Shown in pieces: positions 1 to 6,802 of a DNA stretch of 16,357 nucleotides; the stretch's first letter is position 1, and each line of letters opens with the position of its first letter. The notes beneath the pieces were generated by a model that was given only the letters and a program-made list of their open reading frames with translations, had not been told where the DNA came from and ran no database searches. Source of the DNA: an uncultured Acetatifactor sp. (GTDB taxonomy: Bacteria > Bacillota > Clostridia > Lachnospirales > Lachnospiraceae); assembly GCA_910578995.1 (NCBI GenBank), contig CAJTSY010000056.1:7808-24164 (forward strand), read 5' to 3'. Position numbers and translations under genes: made by a program.

Positions 1-55
1 ACTATGTCCTCCGTCCATACAACTATGTCCTCCGTCCATACAACTATGTCCTCCG
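1..55. repeat. 21-bp tandem repeat overlapping the coaE 3' end
   Basis: The unit ACTATGTCCTCCGTCCATACA is present at 1-21 and 22-42, and a partial third copy runs from 43 to 55, where it enters coaE. The array may continue past the left edge of the window. On the minus strand each unit repeats the last codons and the TAG stop of coaE (Arg-Arg-Thr-stop), joined by a Leu-Tyr-Gly stretch. As 21 is seven codons, every copy puts a stop in the same frame. It looks like slippage or duplication of the gene's 3' end. Confidence 0.85.
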
Positions 56-62
56 GACATAG
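44..62. repeat. Short perfect palindrome covering the coaE stop codon
   Basis: CTATGTCC (44-51) and GGACATAG (55-62) are perfect inverted repeats separated by three bases. The palindrome includes the TAG stop of coaE. The transcript could form an 8-bp hairpin at the stop codon. There is no T-run after it inside the window, so I do not call it a terminator. Confidence 0.6.
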
Positions 63-649
63 TCCGCCAGTTTCCTGTCCACCTGGGCGAAGCTGTCTTC
101 CAGGTTTCCGCTGTTGTCTATAACAAAATCGCAGTATTTCCGGAAATGATCTTCCGTCAGCTGCCTGGACATGATCTGCGTAATTTTGTCCTGACTGTAA
201 CCCCGGGTGCGCCCAAGCCTTTCCCTTCTGACAGACTCATCTGCATAAATATACCACATCTCGTCCACAAGCGCAAGGTATCCCCCCTCAATGAGCAGGG
301 CCGCTTCCACGAAAAAAAGCTCCGTCCTCCCTTTCGCCCTGGCATCCTCCAGACGTTCCATCAGGTATTCTTTTACGGCAGGATGAATAATATCGTTCAC
401 CCGTTCAAGGAGGTCCGGCCTGGCGAAGATACGGCCCGCCATGGCTGCCTTGTCGATGCTGCCGTCCCCGGCCAGTACCTCCTGCCCCAGCAGCTCCACC
501 AGTTCCCTGTATGCCTTCGTCCCCGGCTGCTTCACCAGGTGAGCCACCTGGTCCGCCAGATAAATCTCACACTTGTAATGCTTTTCTATATAACCCAGGA
601 TCTCGGATTTTCCCGCGCCGATTCCCCCGGTAATCCCTATAAAACGCAT
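44..649 (-). CDS. coaE: Dephospho-CoA kinase
   Basis: This enzyme phosphorylates the 3'-hydroxyl of dephospho-CoA with ATP, the last step of coenzyme A synthesis, in the cytosol. The protein has 201 residues, normal for the family, and opens with the family start MRFIGITGG followed by a P-loop, GGIGAGKS (residues 8-15). Later come a conserved ADQVAHL segment (nucleotide/CoA-binding side) and the IIHPAVKEYL helix. I chose the ATG at 649 because GGGGAGGAG lies just upstream and the P-loop is then at its usual distance from the N-terminus. A GTG at 718 is in frame but has no good ribosome binding site. It follows polA on the same strand after about 200 bases, an arrangement common in clostridia, and is probably co-transcribed with it. 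The stop lies in a 21-bp tandem repeat. Confidence 0.95.
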   Translation of the reverse strand: MRFIGITGGIGAGKSEILGYIEKHYKCEIYLADQVAHLVKQPGTKAYRELVELLGQEVLAGDGSIDKAAMAGRIFARPDLLERVNDIIHPAVKEYLMERLEDARAKGRTELFFVEAALLIEGGYLALVDEMWYIYADESVRRERLGRTRGYSQDKITQIMSRQLTEDHFRKYCDFVIDNSGNLEDSFAQVDRKLADYVRRT

Positions 650-805
650 CCTGCTCCTCCCCGAAGCTTTCCGTCTGCCGGATATCCCGTCCCCACGTGT
701 CTGAAATAAATCCCTCACGCATGCCCCGTTGAACCACCTGTCCCAGCCAATGCCCCGCTCAGATACAGACCATAGTCAGATACATGACTCCGTCACCTGC
801 ATGCC

Positions 806-849
806 CCGCAGGGCGGCATCCCCAAAATGCAGGCCCTGCCGCCCTGCGG
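806..849. other. Strong hairpin in the polA-coaE spacer
   Basis: The spacer at 650-855 holds no gene. CCGCAGGGCGGCA (806-818) is perfectly complementary to TGCCGCCCTGCGG (837-849), a 13-bp G+C-rich stem with an 18-base loop starting 7 bases after the polA stop. On the minus strand no T-run follows, so it is more likely an mRNA 3'-end stabiliser, processing site or Rho-assisted stop than a classical intrinsic terminator. GCATGCCCCG also occurs twice, at 719-728 and 799-808. I see nothing else in the spacer. Confidence 0.6.
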
Positions 850-855
850 AATCCA

Positions 856-3558
856 TTATTTCGCCTCATACCAGTTCTCCCCGGTGTGGAGGTCTATTTC
901 CAGTTTCACCGCCAGATCCGCGGCCGCCGTCATGTTTTCCGTAAGGATACGGCGCACCTGCTCTTCCTCCTCCCGGTATGTCTCTATCACAAGCTCATCG
1001 TGCACCTGCAAAATCAGCCGGGACTTCAGTCCTGCCTCCCGGAGGGCCTTCCACACCCGGATCATTGCGATCTTGATGATATCCGCCGCCGTTCCCTGGA
1101 TGGGGGAATTCATGGCTACGCGCTCCCCGAAGGAACGCTGCATGAAATTGGAGGATTTTAATTCCGGCACAGGCCGCCTGCGTCCGAACATGGTGGCAAT
1201 ATAGCCGTCCCTCCTGGCATCGCTGACCAGTTTGTCAAGAAATGCCTTCACCCCGGGATAAGTGGCAAAGTACTGTTCGATATAGTCGGCAGCTTCCTTT
1301 TTGCTGATGCTCAGATCCTGGCTTAAGCCGAAGGAGCTGATGCCGTACACAATGCCGAAATTCACCGCCTTGGCATTCCGGCGCTGTAAGTCCGTGACCT
1401 CCTCAAAGGGAGTGTGGAATACCTTCGCCGCCGTGATCCGGTGGATATCCTGATCCATATGGTAAGCCTCAATGAGCTGCTCGTCCCCTGACATATGGGC
1501 CAGTACCCGCAGCTCAATCTGGGAATAGTCCGCGTCCATGAACACACAGCCCTCCCTGGGCACGAACACCTTCCGGATACGCCTGCCCAGTTCCATGCGC
1601 ATGGGGATGTTCTGCAGGTTCGGCTCCGTGGAGCTGATGCGCCCGGTGGCCGTGATGGTCTGGTTGAAGCTGGTGTGGATCCTCCGGTCCTCGCCGATAT
1701 ACACCGCAAGCCCGTCCGCGTAGGTAGATTTCAGCTTGGTCAGCTGCCTGTATTCCAGGATATCCTTTACTATGGGTGCGTCTTCTGAAAGTTTTTCCAG
1801 TACATCCGCCGCCGTGGAATAACCTGTCTTGGTCTTCTTGCCCCCGGGAAGCTTCATGGTCTCGAAGAGCACCTCCCCCAGCTGCTTGGGAGAATTAATG
1901 TTGAACTTTACCCCCGCCTGGGCATGGATGGATGCCTCCAGTTCCTCTATCCGCGCCACCAGGGCGTCGCCGTAGGCCTTCAGCTCCTCCCGGCGCACTT
2001 CCACGCCCTCCCGTTCCATATCGTACAGCACCAGGGACAGGGGCATCTCCATCTCCCGCATCAGCCGGTCCATGCCGGTATCAGCCAGTTTCTTTCCCAG
2101 TACCTCCGCCGCCCTCACCGACACGCAGGCACCATTGCAGCAATACTCCGCAAACTGCTCCGGCAGGGCGGCAGCCGCCTCCCGGAGCTTCCTCTTGCCG
2201 AAAATCTCCCCCCATCCCGGAATGGTGAGCCCCAGGTGCTCCTGGGCGATGGATTCCAGGTCGTAGTCATTTTTCAGGGGATTCAGCAGGTAGGCCCCAA
2301 TGAGGATGTCGAAATACCGCTCCGTCGTCTCCTGTGCCAGGTACCGGTACTGTCTCTTGATATCGAAAACGGCCAGTTCCACCCGGCCCGAAAGCCCAAG
2401 GATCCCCTCCAGAAGCGGCCGTATGTCCTCCTCCCTGCTCCCCCGCTCCGAAACCTCCTCAAACAGGGACAGCTGTACATTCTCCTCCACAGGCAGGGCA
2501 TGGAAGACCGTTTCCTCCCCGGTGCTCGCAGCGGCCGCCAGGAGCTCTCCCCCATCCGTGGCCAGGTACAGCCCCACGGCCTCCCCAACCTTCCTTTTCT
2601 TCAGCCATTTTACAAAATCGCCCTGCTCCTCCATCTTTCGGAAAGTCTCCCGCAGGTCGCTGTCCCGTTTCACCGTCTCCTTTTCAAAACGGTGCAGGAT
2701 CTGCTTAAATTCCAGCTGTTTGAACAGTTCGTAGGCTTCCTGGGTATAGAAGCCCTCCGCTTTGGCCTCCCCATAGTCCAGGCTTACGTCGCAGTCCGTG
2801 CGGATGGTGGCCAGAACCCTGCTCAAATCCGCAAGCTCCCGGTTCTGGATCAGGGATTCCCTGATGCTCTTTTTGGTGATTTCCTCCACATGGGCATAAA
2901 TATTCTCCAGGGAACCGTACTGCACCATCAGATCCGTGGCAGTCTTCTGCCCAACCTTTGGCACGCCGGGGATATTATCGGCAGTGTCGCCCATCAGCGC
3001 CTTCAGGTCGATGAACTGCAGGGGCGTCACCTGGTAGGCCGCCTTCACATCCTCCGGATAATAGTCCTCCACGTCGGTTCTCCCCATCTTCGTCTTGGGA
3101 ATCCGGATTTTGATATGCTGGTCCGCAATCTGGAGCAGATCCCTGTCCCCGGAGATCAGCGTCACCTCCATGCCTTCCGCCTGGGCCTTCTTCGCCAGGG
3201 TTCCCAGAATGTCGTCCGCCTCCAGGCCCTCCTTCTCCACGATCACCACTTTCATGGCCCGCAACACATCTTTCATCACCGGCACCTGCTCCCGCAGTTC
3301 CTCCGGCATTGGTTTCCGGGTTCCCTTATAAGCCTCGTACATCTGGTGGCGGAAGGTAGGCGCATGCACATCGAATGCCACCGCAAGAAAATCCGGCTTC
3401 TCCTCTTCCAGAAACCGGAACATAATGTTCAAAAATCCGTATATCGCGTTTGTATGGAGCCCCTGGGCATTGGTCAGTTCCTGCACGCCGTAAAAGGCCC
3501 TGTGCAGGATGCTGTGTCCGTCTATCAGGACTAATTTCTGATTCTTTGTCATATTCAT
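856..3558 (-). CDS. polA: DNA polymerase I
   Basis: Replicative repair and Okazaki-fragment polymerase of 900 residues. Residues 1 to about 290 form the 5'-3' (FEN-like) exonuclease, with LVLIDGHSILHRAF, Asp63, LEADD (112-116) and SGDRD (136-140). The middle part corresponds to the 3'-5' exonuclease fold but lacks the DxE motif: the first strand reads VGLYLATDGG, and the site matching the Exo II aspartate reads DIKRQYRYL. It should therefore not proofread, as in Bacillus Pol I. The C-terminal polymerase has motif A DADYSQIELR (675-684), motif B RRNAKAVNFGIVYG (726-739) and motif C QVHDE (851-855). A second ATG at 3552 lies 9 bases from AGGCGG, whereas the ATG at 3558 is only 3 bases from it, so translation may really begin at 3552. 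The next gene downstream is coaE; the zf-HC2 gene ends 110 bases upstream. Confidence 0.97.
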   Translation of the reverse strand: MNMTKNQKLVLIDGHSILHRAFYGVQELTNAQGLHTNAIYGFLNIMFRFLEEEKPDFLAVAFDVHAPTFRHQMYEAYKGTRKPMPEELREQVPVMKDVLRAMKVVIVEKEGLEADDILGTLAKKAQAEGMEVTLISGDRDLLQIADQHIKIRIPKTKMGRTDVEDYYPEDVKAAYQVTPLQFIDLKALMGDTADNIPGVPKVGQKTATDLMVQYGSLENIYAHVEEITKKSIRESLIQNRELADLSRVLATIRTDCDVSLDYGEAKAEGFYTQEAYELFKQLEFKQILHRFEKETVKRDSDLRETFRKMEEQGDFVKWLKKRKVGEAVGLYLATDGGELLAAAASTGEETVFHALPVEENVQLSLFEEVSERGSREEDIRPLLEGILGLSGRVELAVFDIKRQYRYLAQETTERYFDILIGAYLLNPLKNDYDLESIAQEHLGLTIPGWGEIFGKRKLREAAAALPEQFAEYCCNGACVSVRAAEVLGKKLADTGMDRLMREMEMPLSLVLYDMEREGVEVRREELKAYGDALVARIEELEASIHAQAGVKFNINSPKQLGEVLFETMKLPGGKKTKTGYSTAADVLEKLSEDAPIVKDILEYRQLTKLKSTYADGLAVYIGEDRRIHTSFNQTITATGRISSTEPNLQNIPMRMELGRRIRKVFVPREGCVFMDADYSQIELRVLAHMSGDEQLIEAYHMDQDIHRITAAKVFHTPFEEVTDLQRRNAKAVNFGIVYGISSFGLSQDLSISKKEAADYIEQYFATYPGVKAFLDKLVSDARRDGYIATMFGRRRPVPELKSSNFMQRSFGERVAMNSPIQGTAADIIKIAMIRVWKALREAGLKSRLILQVHDELVIETYREEEEQVRRILTENMTAAADLAVKLEIDLHTGENWYEAK

Positions 3559-3668
3559 TTACCGCCTTTTTTCTGCATGGATTTCACTGTTGCACATCAG
3601 CATCCGGCACATTTGTCTGGCAGGGGATTGGCAGTTCGCAGTGTTTGCTCCGCCGGTACCGCCTGGTA

Positions 3669-4025
3669 TCACAGCAGTATCCATATGACAATCCCGCCCA
3701 GCATCCCCACGGCCACAATCTCCATGACAATCCCCAGATACAGGAATGCGCTGTGGTACCGGATGCTTTTTTCCGATTCTTCCATCCTCTGTCCCAGCTC
3801 GGACTGAAGGTCGAAGGCGTTTCCCTCCTCCAGGCGCTGCATTCCTTCCCGCACCAGAAACTGGATCTCCAGTTCCTCCCGGCAGTCCTTACACTGCTGC
3901 ACATGCCCGAAAAAGCGCTTCAGGGTGGGATAATCCAGTTTTTTTGCTATAAATCCGGGGATGAGCCGCTCGAACTCCTTACAGTCCATAATCTCATTTT
4001 TACCCCATCTGCCCAAAATATCCAA
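3669..4025 (-). CDS. zf-HC2 anti-sigma-like membrane protein
   Basis: Small protein of 118 residues from the proposed start. The N-terminal part has the zinc-finger anti-sigma pattern: Cys15 in MDCKEFERLIPG, then His41, Cys45 and Cys48 in GHVQQCKDC (H-x3-C-x2-C). A charged linker follows, and a single C-terminal membrane segment at about 93-118 ends the chain, so the zinc domain should face the cytosol. Such domains usually hold an ECF sigma factor, but no sigma gene is next to it, so its partner is unknown. The start is uncertain. A TTG at 4025 sits 8 bases from a perfect AGGAGG (4034-4039). The ATG at 3989, just before Cys15, has only a weak site. An ATG at 4094 is in frame and overlaps a 12-codon leader by ATGA. 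It could be co-transcribed with polA. Confidence 0.75.
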   Translation of the reverse strand: MDILGRWGKNEIMDCKEFERLIPGFIAKKLDYPTLKRFFGHVQQCKDCREELEIQFLVREGMQRLEEGNAFDLQSELGQRMEESEKSIRYHSAFLYLGIVMEIVAVGMLGGIVIWILL

Positions 4026-4038
4026 AATATCCACCTCC

Positions 4039-4084
4039 TGTGCGGACTGCCGCAGGCTGTCTGTGCGGACTGCCGCAGGCTGTC
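4039..4084. repeat. Direct duplication of a 23-bp unit upstream of the zf-HC2 gene
   Basis: TGTGCGGACTGCCGCAGGCTGTC occupies 4039-4061 and is repeated exactly at 4062-4084. Each copy can form a small TGCGG/CCGCA hairpin. The repeat lies between a short leader ORF and the AGGAGG of the zf-HC2 gene. Because 23 is not a multiple of three, copy number decides whether the ATG at 4094 is in frame with the zinc-finger protein; with the two copies here it is. Confidence 0.9.
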
Positions 4085-4090
4085 TGTCTC

Positions 4091-4129
4091 TCATTGCCGT
4101 ACACTACAGTCCGTTTTTTCGCTTGTCAT
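4091..4129 (-). CDS. Possible 12-residue leader peptide
   Basis: An ATG at 4129 lies 7 bases after a good GGAGGG site (4137-4142) and opens a 12-codon frame, MTSEKTDCSVRQ. Its TGA overlaps the next ATG (4094) as ATGA, and that ATG is in frame with the zf-HC2 protein. This is the layout of translational coupling. It starts 27 bases after the metY stop. I do not recognise the peptide, and chance occurrence is possible. Confidence 0.3.
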   Translation of the reverse strand: MTSEKTDCSVRQ

Positions 4130-4156
4130 GGCTGTACCCTCCAACTCCGTATTGGG

Positions 4157-5428
4157 TCAGCCCTCCAGCGCCTGGGCAATGTCCGCAATCAAGTCATCTT
4201 TGTCTTCAATTCCGCAGCTGATCCGGATCAGTTCCGCAGGTACGCCCGCCTCCTTCAGCTGTTCGTCCGTCATCTGACGGTGGGTACTGGAAGCCGGGTT
4301 CAGACAGCAGGTCCTGGCATCCGCCACATGGGTCTCAATGGCCGCAATCTTCAGGTTCTTCATAAAGCTGCTGGCCGCTTCCCTTCCTCCCTTCAGGCCG
4401 AAGGAAACCACGCCGCAGCTGCCGTTTGGCAGATATTTCTGCGCCAGGGGATAATACTTATCGCCGGGCAGACCGCAGTAATTCACATAGGCCACCCCGG
4501 GATGCCCGGCCAGGAACTCCGCCACGGCCTGTCCATTCTCGCAGTGCCGTTTCATACGCACATGAAGGCTCTCCAGTCCCAGGTTCAGCAGGAACGCGTT
4601 CTGCGGGCTCTGGATGGAGCCGAAATCCCGCATCAGCTGGGCGGTACACTTAGTAATAAAAGCCCCTTCTTTTCCGAACTTCTCTGCATAGGTGATTCCA
4701 TGGTAGCTGTCGTCCGGCGTGCAGAGCCCGGGGTATTTGTCCGCGTGGGCCATCCAGTCGAATTTTCCGCTGTCCACAATGGCGCCGCCCACCGCAGCCC
4801 CATGTCCGTCCATGTACTTGGTGGTGGAATGGGTCACGATGTCCGCCCCCCACTCAAAGGGCCTGCAGTTGACAGGCGTGGCAAAGGTATTGTCCACAAT
4901 CAGGGGCACCCCATGGGCATGGGCGCATTTCGCGAACTTCTCGATGTCCAGAACCGTCAGGGCCGGATTGGCTATAGTCTCCCCGAACATGGCCTTCGTG
5001 TTCTCCCGGAAAGCCGCATTCAGCTCTTCCTCGGAAGCGTCGGGGCTCACAAATGTGACATCGATGCCCATCTTCTTCATAGTGACGGAAATCAGGTTGA
5101 AGGTTCCTCCGTAGATGGTACTGGAAGCCACAATGTGGTCCCCGCAGCTGCAGATGTTGAATAATGCATAGAAATTAGCGGCCTGTCCGCTGCTGGTCAG
5201 CATTCCCGCCGTGCCGCCCTCCAGCTGTGTAATCTTAGCTGCCACATAGTCGTTGGTGGGATTCTGGAGCCTGGTGTAAAAGTAGCCGCTGGCCTCCAGA
5301 TCAAAGAGCTTCCCCATATCCTCGCTGGTATCATATTTGAATGTAGTGCTCTGAATGATGGGAATCTGGCGGGGTTCCCCGTTTCCCGGGGTGTAGCCCC
5401 CCTGTACACATATGCTGTTGACGTTCAT
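4157..5428 (-). CDS. metY: O-acetylhomoserine sulfhydrylase
   Basis: PLP enzyme of the Cys/Met metabolism family, 423 residues. It should convert O-acetylhomoserine and sulfide to homocysteine, direct sulfhydrylation in methionine synthesis. Seen: the N-terminal substrate-site segment QIPIIQSTTF (21-30), YTRLQNPTND (51-60), the PLP-stacking region around SSGQAA, Asp179 in LIVDNTF (pyridine nitrogen), and the Schiff-base lysine Lys204 in STTKYMDGHG. The length above 420 and the GDKYYPLAQKYLPNG region fit MetY better than MetB or MetC (about 380-400). I chose the ATG at 5428, preceded by AAGGAGG, which begins with the family-like NVNSICVQGGY. An in-frame ATG at 5509 would lie at the predicted transcription start. 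It has its own promoter and diverges from purC. No SAM riboswitch or T-box was recognised in the leader of about 80 bases. Confidence 0.93.
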   Translation of the reverse strand: MNVNSICVQGGYTPGNGEPRQIPIIQSTTFKYDTSEDMGKLFDLEASGYFYTRLQNPTNDYVAAKITQLEGGTAGMLTSSGQAANFYALFNICSCGDHIVASSTIYGGTFNLISVTMKKMGIDVTFVSPDASEEELNAAFRENTKAMFGETIANPALTVLDIEKFAKCAHAHGVPLIVDNTFATPVNCRPFEWGADIVTHSTTKYMDGHGAAVGGAIVDSGKFDWMAHADKYPGLCTPDDSYHGITYAEKFGKEGAFITKCTAQLMRDFGSIQSPQNAFLLNLGLESLHVRMKRHCENGQAVAEFLAGHPGVAYVNYCGLPGDKYYPLAQKYLPNGSCGVVSFGLKGGREAASSFMKNLKIAAIETHVADARTCCLNPASSTHRQMTDEQLKEAGVPAELIRISCGIEDKDDLIADIAQALEG

Positions 5429-5514
5429 GGTTTCTGTATCCTCCTTCGCAGTCTGTTTCGTCCTGTCGCCGCCGGAATGGCCCAAAGCCTCCTGGTGAGT
5501 CAAATTCATTTTCC

Positions 5515-5543
5515 AGTATACACATTTGGGATGGAAAATTCAA
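5515..5543 (-). promoter_or_regulatory. Probable sigma-A promoter of metY
   Basis: On the minus strand, TTGAAT (5543-5538) and TATACT (5520-5515) are separated by 17 bases, close to the sigma-A consensus. Transcription would begin near 5508, giving a leader of about 80 bases to the ATG at 5428. This argues against the upstream in-frame ATG at 5509. Confidence 0.65.
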
Positions 5544-5577
5544 CCTTTTCTCCTCCCCCAGTTCACATAAATTTTAC

Positions 5578-5605
5578 TTGCTTATTACAGCTTATCCGCT
5601 ATAAT
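5578..5605 (+). promoter_or_regulatory. Probable promoter of purC
   Basis: A perfect TATAAT lies at 5600-5605. TTGCTT at 5578-5583 is the best -35 candidate, with a 16-base spacer. The expected start near 5612 leaves about 40 untranslated bases. No purine riboswitch fits in that space. A PurR-type operator upstream cannot be judged by eye. Confidence 0.6.
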
Positions 5606-5651
5606 GGAAATATGCAGCACAACCATAATTAACCATATGAGGAGATTGAAC

Positions 5652-6626
5652 ATGAACAATCAGGAATTGATACCCGAAACCGAAAACAAGCACCTGACAG
5701 AGGGCGCAGCAGGCGGCAAATCCTGCAACAGAGAGCAGGAAGCGGCAGAGGAATGTGCGCGGGAATATAAGCCTGTCAAAGAGGGCAAGGTACGTGAGAT
5801 TTACGATATCGGCCACAGTCTGGTCATGGTGGCCACTGACCGGATCAGCTGTTTCGACGTGATCCTGGGCAACCAGGTCAGCAAAAAGGGCACTGTCCTG
5901 ACCCAGATGTCCCGGTTCTGGTTCGATATGACGAAGGACATCCTGCCCAACCATATGATTTCCGTGGATGTGGACGATATGCCGGAATTTTTCCGCCGGG
6001 AAGAATTTGCGGGCAAGAGCATGCTGTGCAAGAAACTGCGCATCCTTCCCGTGGAGTGCATCGTCCGGGGTTATATCACAGGCAGCGGCTGGGCCAGCTA
6101 CCAGAAGGACGGCACCGTCTGCGGCATAAAGCTTCCCGAAGGGTTAAAGGAATCCGACAAACTGCCGGAGCCCATCTACACCCCTTCCACCAAGGCGGAG
6201 ATCGGCGACCACGACGAGAATATTTCCTTTGAACAAAGCGTAGATTATCTGGAGGAGCGTTTCCCCGGAAAAGGACAGGAATATGCGGAGAAACTGCGTG
6301 ACTATACCCTCGCCCTGTATAAAAAATGCGCCGCCTATGCCTTGGAAAAAGGCATCATCATCGCGGACACCAAGTTCGAATTCGGCCTGGACGAGGAGGG
6401 CAGTATCGTACTGGCAGATGAGATGCTGACCCCGGACAGCTCCCGTTTCTGGCCTGCGGACCAGTATGAGCCCGGCCACGGACAGCCTTCCTTCGACAAG
6501 CAGTTCGCCAGGGACTGGCTGAAGGCAAATCCCGGCAATGACTGGGTGCTGCCGGAAGACGTGGTGGACAAGACCATCAAGAAATACCTGCAGGCTTATG
6601 AACTGCTGACCGGTACTGGGCTCTGA
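5652..6626 (+). CDS. purC: SAICAR synthase
   Basis: Phosphoribosylaminoimidazole-succinocarboxamide synthase joins aspartate to CAIR with ATP in purine synthesis. The 324-residue protein has both family signatures, LPVECIVRGYITGSGW (132-147) and IIADTKFEFG, plus the ATP-side segment KVREIYDIG (46-54) and the C-terminal DEMLTPDSSRFW. It belongs to the longer form resembling yeast ADE1, not the roughly 240-residue bacterial form. About 40 charged residues, rich in Glu and Lys, precede the catalytic fold and show no motif I know. The ATG at 5652 is chosen because GAGGAG lies 7 bases upstream; an ATG at 5604 overlaps the TATAAT box. It is the only plus-strand gene and faces the restriction-modification operon. 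I see no convincing terminator after it. Confidence 0.95.
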   Translation: MNNQELIPETENKHLTEGAAGGKSCNREQEAAEECAREYKPVKEGKVREIYDIGHSLVMVATDRISCFDVILGNQVSKKGTVLTQMSRFWFDMTKDILPNHMISVDVDDMPEFFRREEFAGKSMLCKKLRILPVECIVRGYITGSGWASYQKDGTVCGIKLPEGLKESDKLPEPIYTPSTKAEIGDHDENISFEQSVDYLEERFPGKGQEYAEKLRDYTLALYKKCAAYALEKGIIIADTKFEFGLDEEGSIVLADEMLTPDSSRFWPADQYEPGHGQPSFDKQFARDWLKANPGNDWVLPEDVVDKTIKKYLQAYELLTGTGL

Positions 6627-6710
6627 GAATGCCTGGGAATAATTTGAGAAAGATCATTTCCAGGACACTGTGAGAAGCACTGGAGACGAAGTGAATATTG
6701 GAGGCCGCGG

Positions 6711-6738
6711 AAAAACAAAAAAAGGAGCGACGCGCTCC
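6711..6738 (-). terminator. Intrinsic terminator of the restriction-modification operon
   Basis: On the minus strand, GGAGCG (6738-6733), a 3-base loop and CGCTCC (6729-6724) form a compact stem, followed directly by a run of seven T, then G and five T (6723-6711). It lies about 65 bases after the stop of the LlaJI-type nuclease gene and would stop transcripts before they enter the antisense side of purC. Confidence 0.8.
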
Positions 6739-6770
6739 CCGGCCACTGGTCATACACAGCGACCGGGGAG
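6735..6770. other. Hairpin overlapping the operon terminator
   Basis: CTCCCCGG (6735-6742) and CCGGGGAG (6763-6770) are perfect inverted repeats with a 20-base loop. Bases 6735-6738 are shared with the upstream arm of the terminator stem, so in a minus-strand transcript the two stems compete, like an antiterminator and a terminator. It may instead be just part of a larger 3' structure. The rest of the 6627-6802 spacer holds nothing I recognise. Confidence 0.5.
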
Positions 6771-6802
6771 TGGAGTATGCCTGCGGGAGGCTATGAGGAA
6801 GC

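Noticed and set aside
1..55. CRISPR or iteron array
   Set aside because: Units are directly abutting 21-mers without spacers and derive from the coaE 3' end; no cas or replication genes are nearby.
650..718. Upstream GTG start for coaE at 718
   Set aside because: It has no good ribosome site and would add 23 Arg/Gly-rich residues before the conserved MRFIGITGG start, which itself has GGGGAGGAG.
1924..3534. A 536-codon plus-strand open frame opposite polA, with similar long frames opposite purB (15038-16267) and metY (4040-5164)
   Set aside because: They are antisense shadows of G+C-rich genes: no ribosome sites, low-complexity His/Leu/Pro/Arg compositions, no recognisable domains, and the opposite strand encodes full-length conserved enzymes.
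5429..5509. Upstream ATG (5509) for metY
   Set aside because: It coincides with the predicted transcription start, has no leader or ribosome site, and adds 27 non-conserved residues. The ATG at 5428 has AAGGAGG.
6632..6664. Possible purC terminator (CCTGG...CCAGG)
   Set aside because: It has only a 5-bp stem with a long loop and no T-run on the plus strand.
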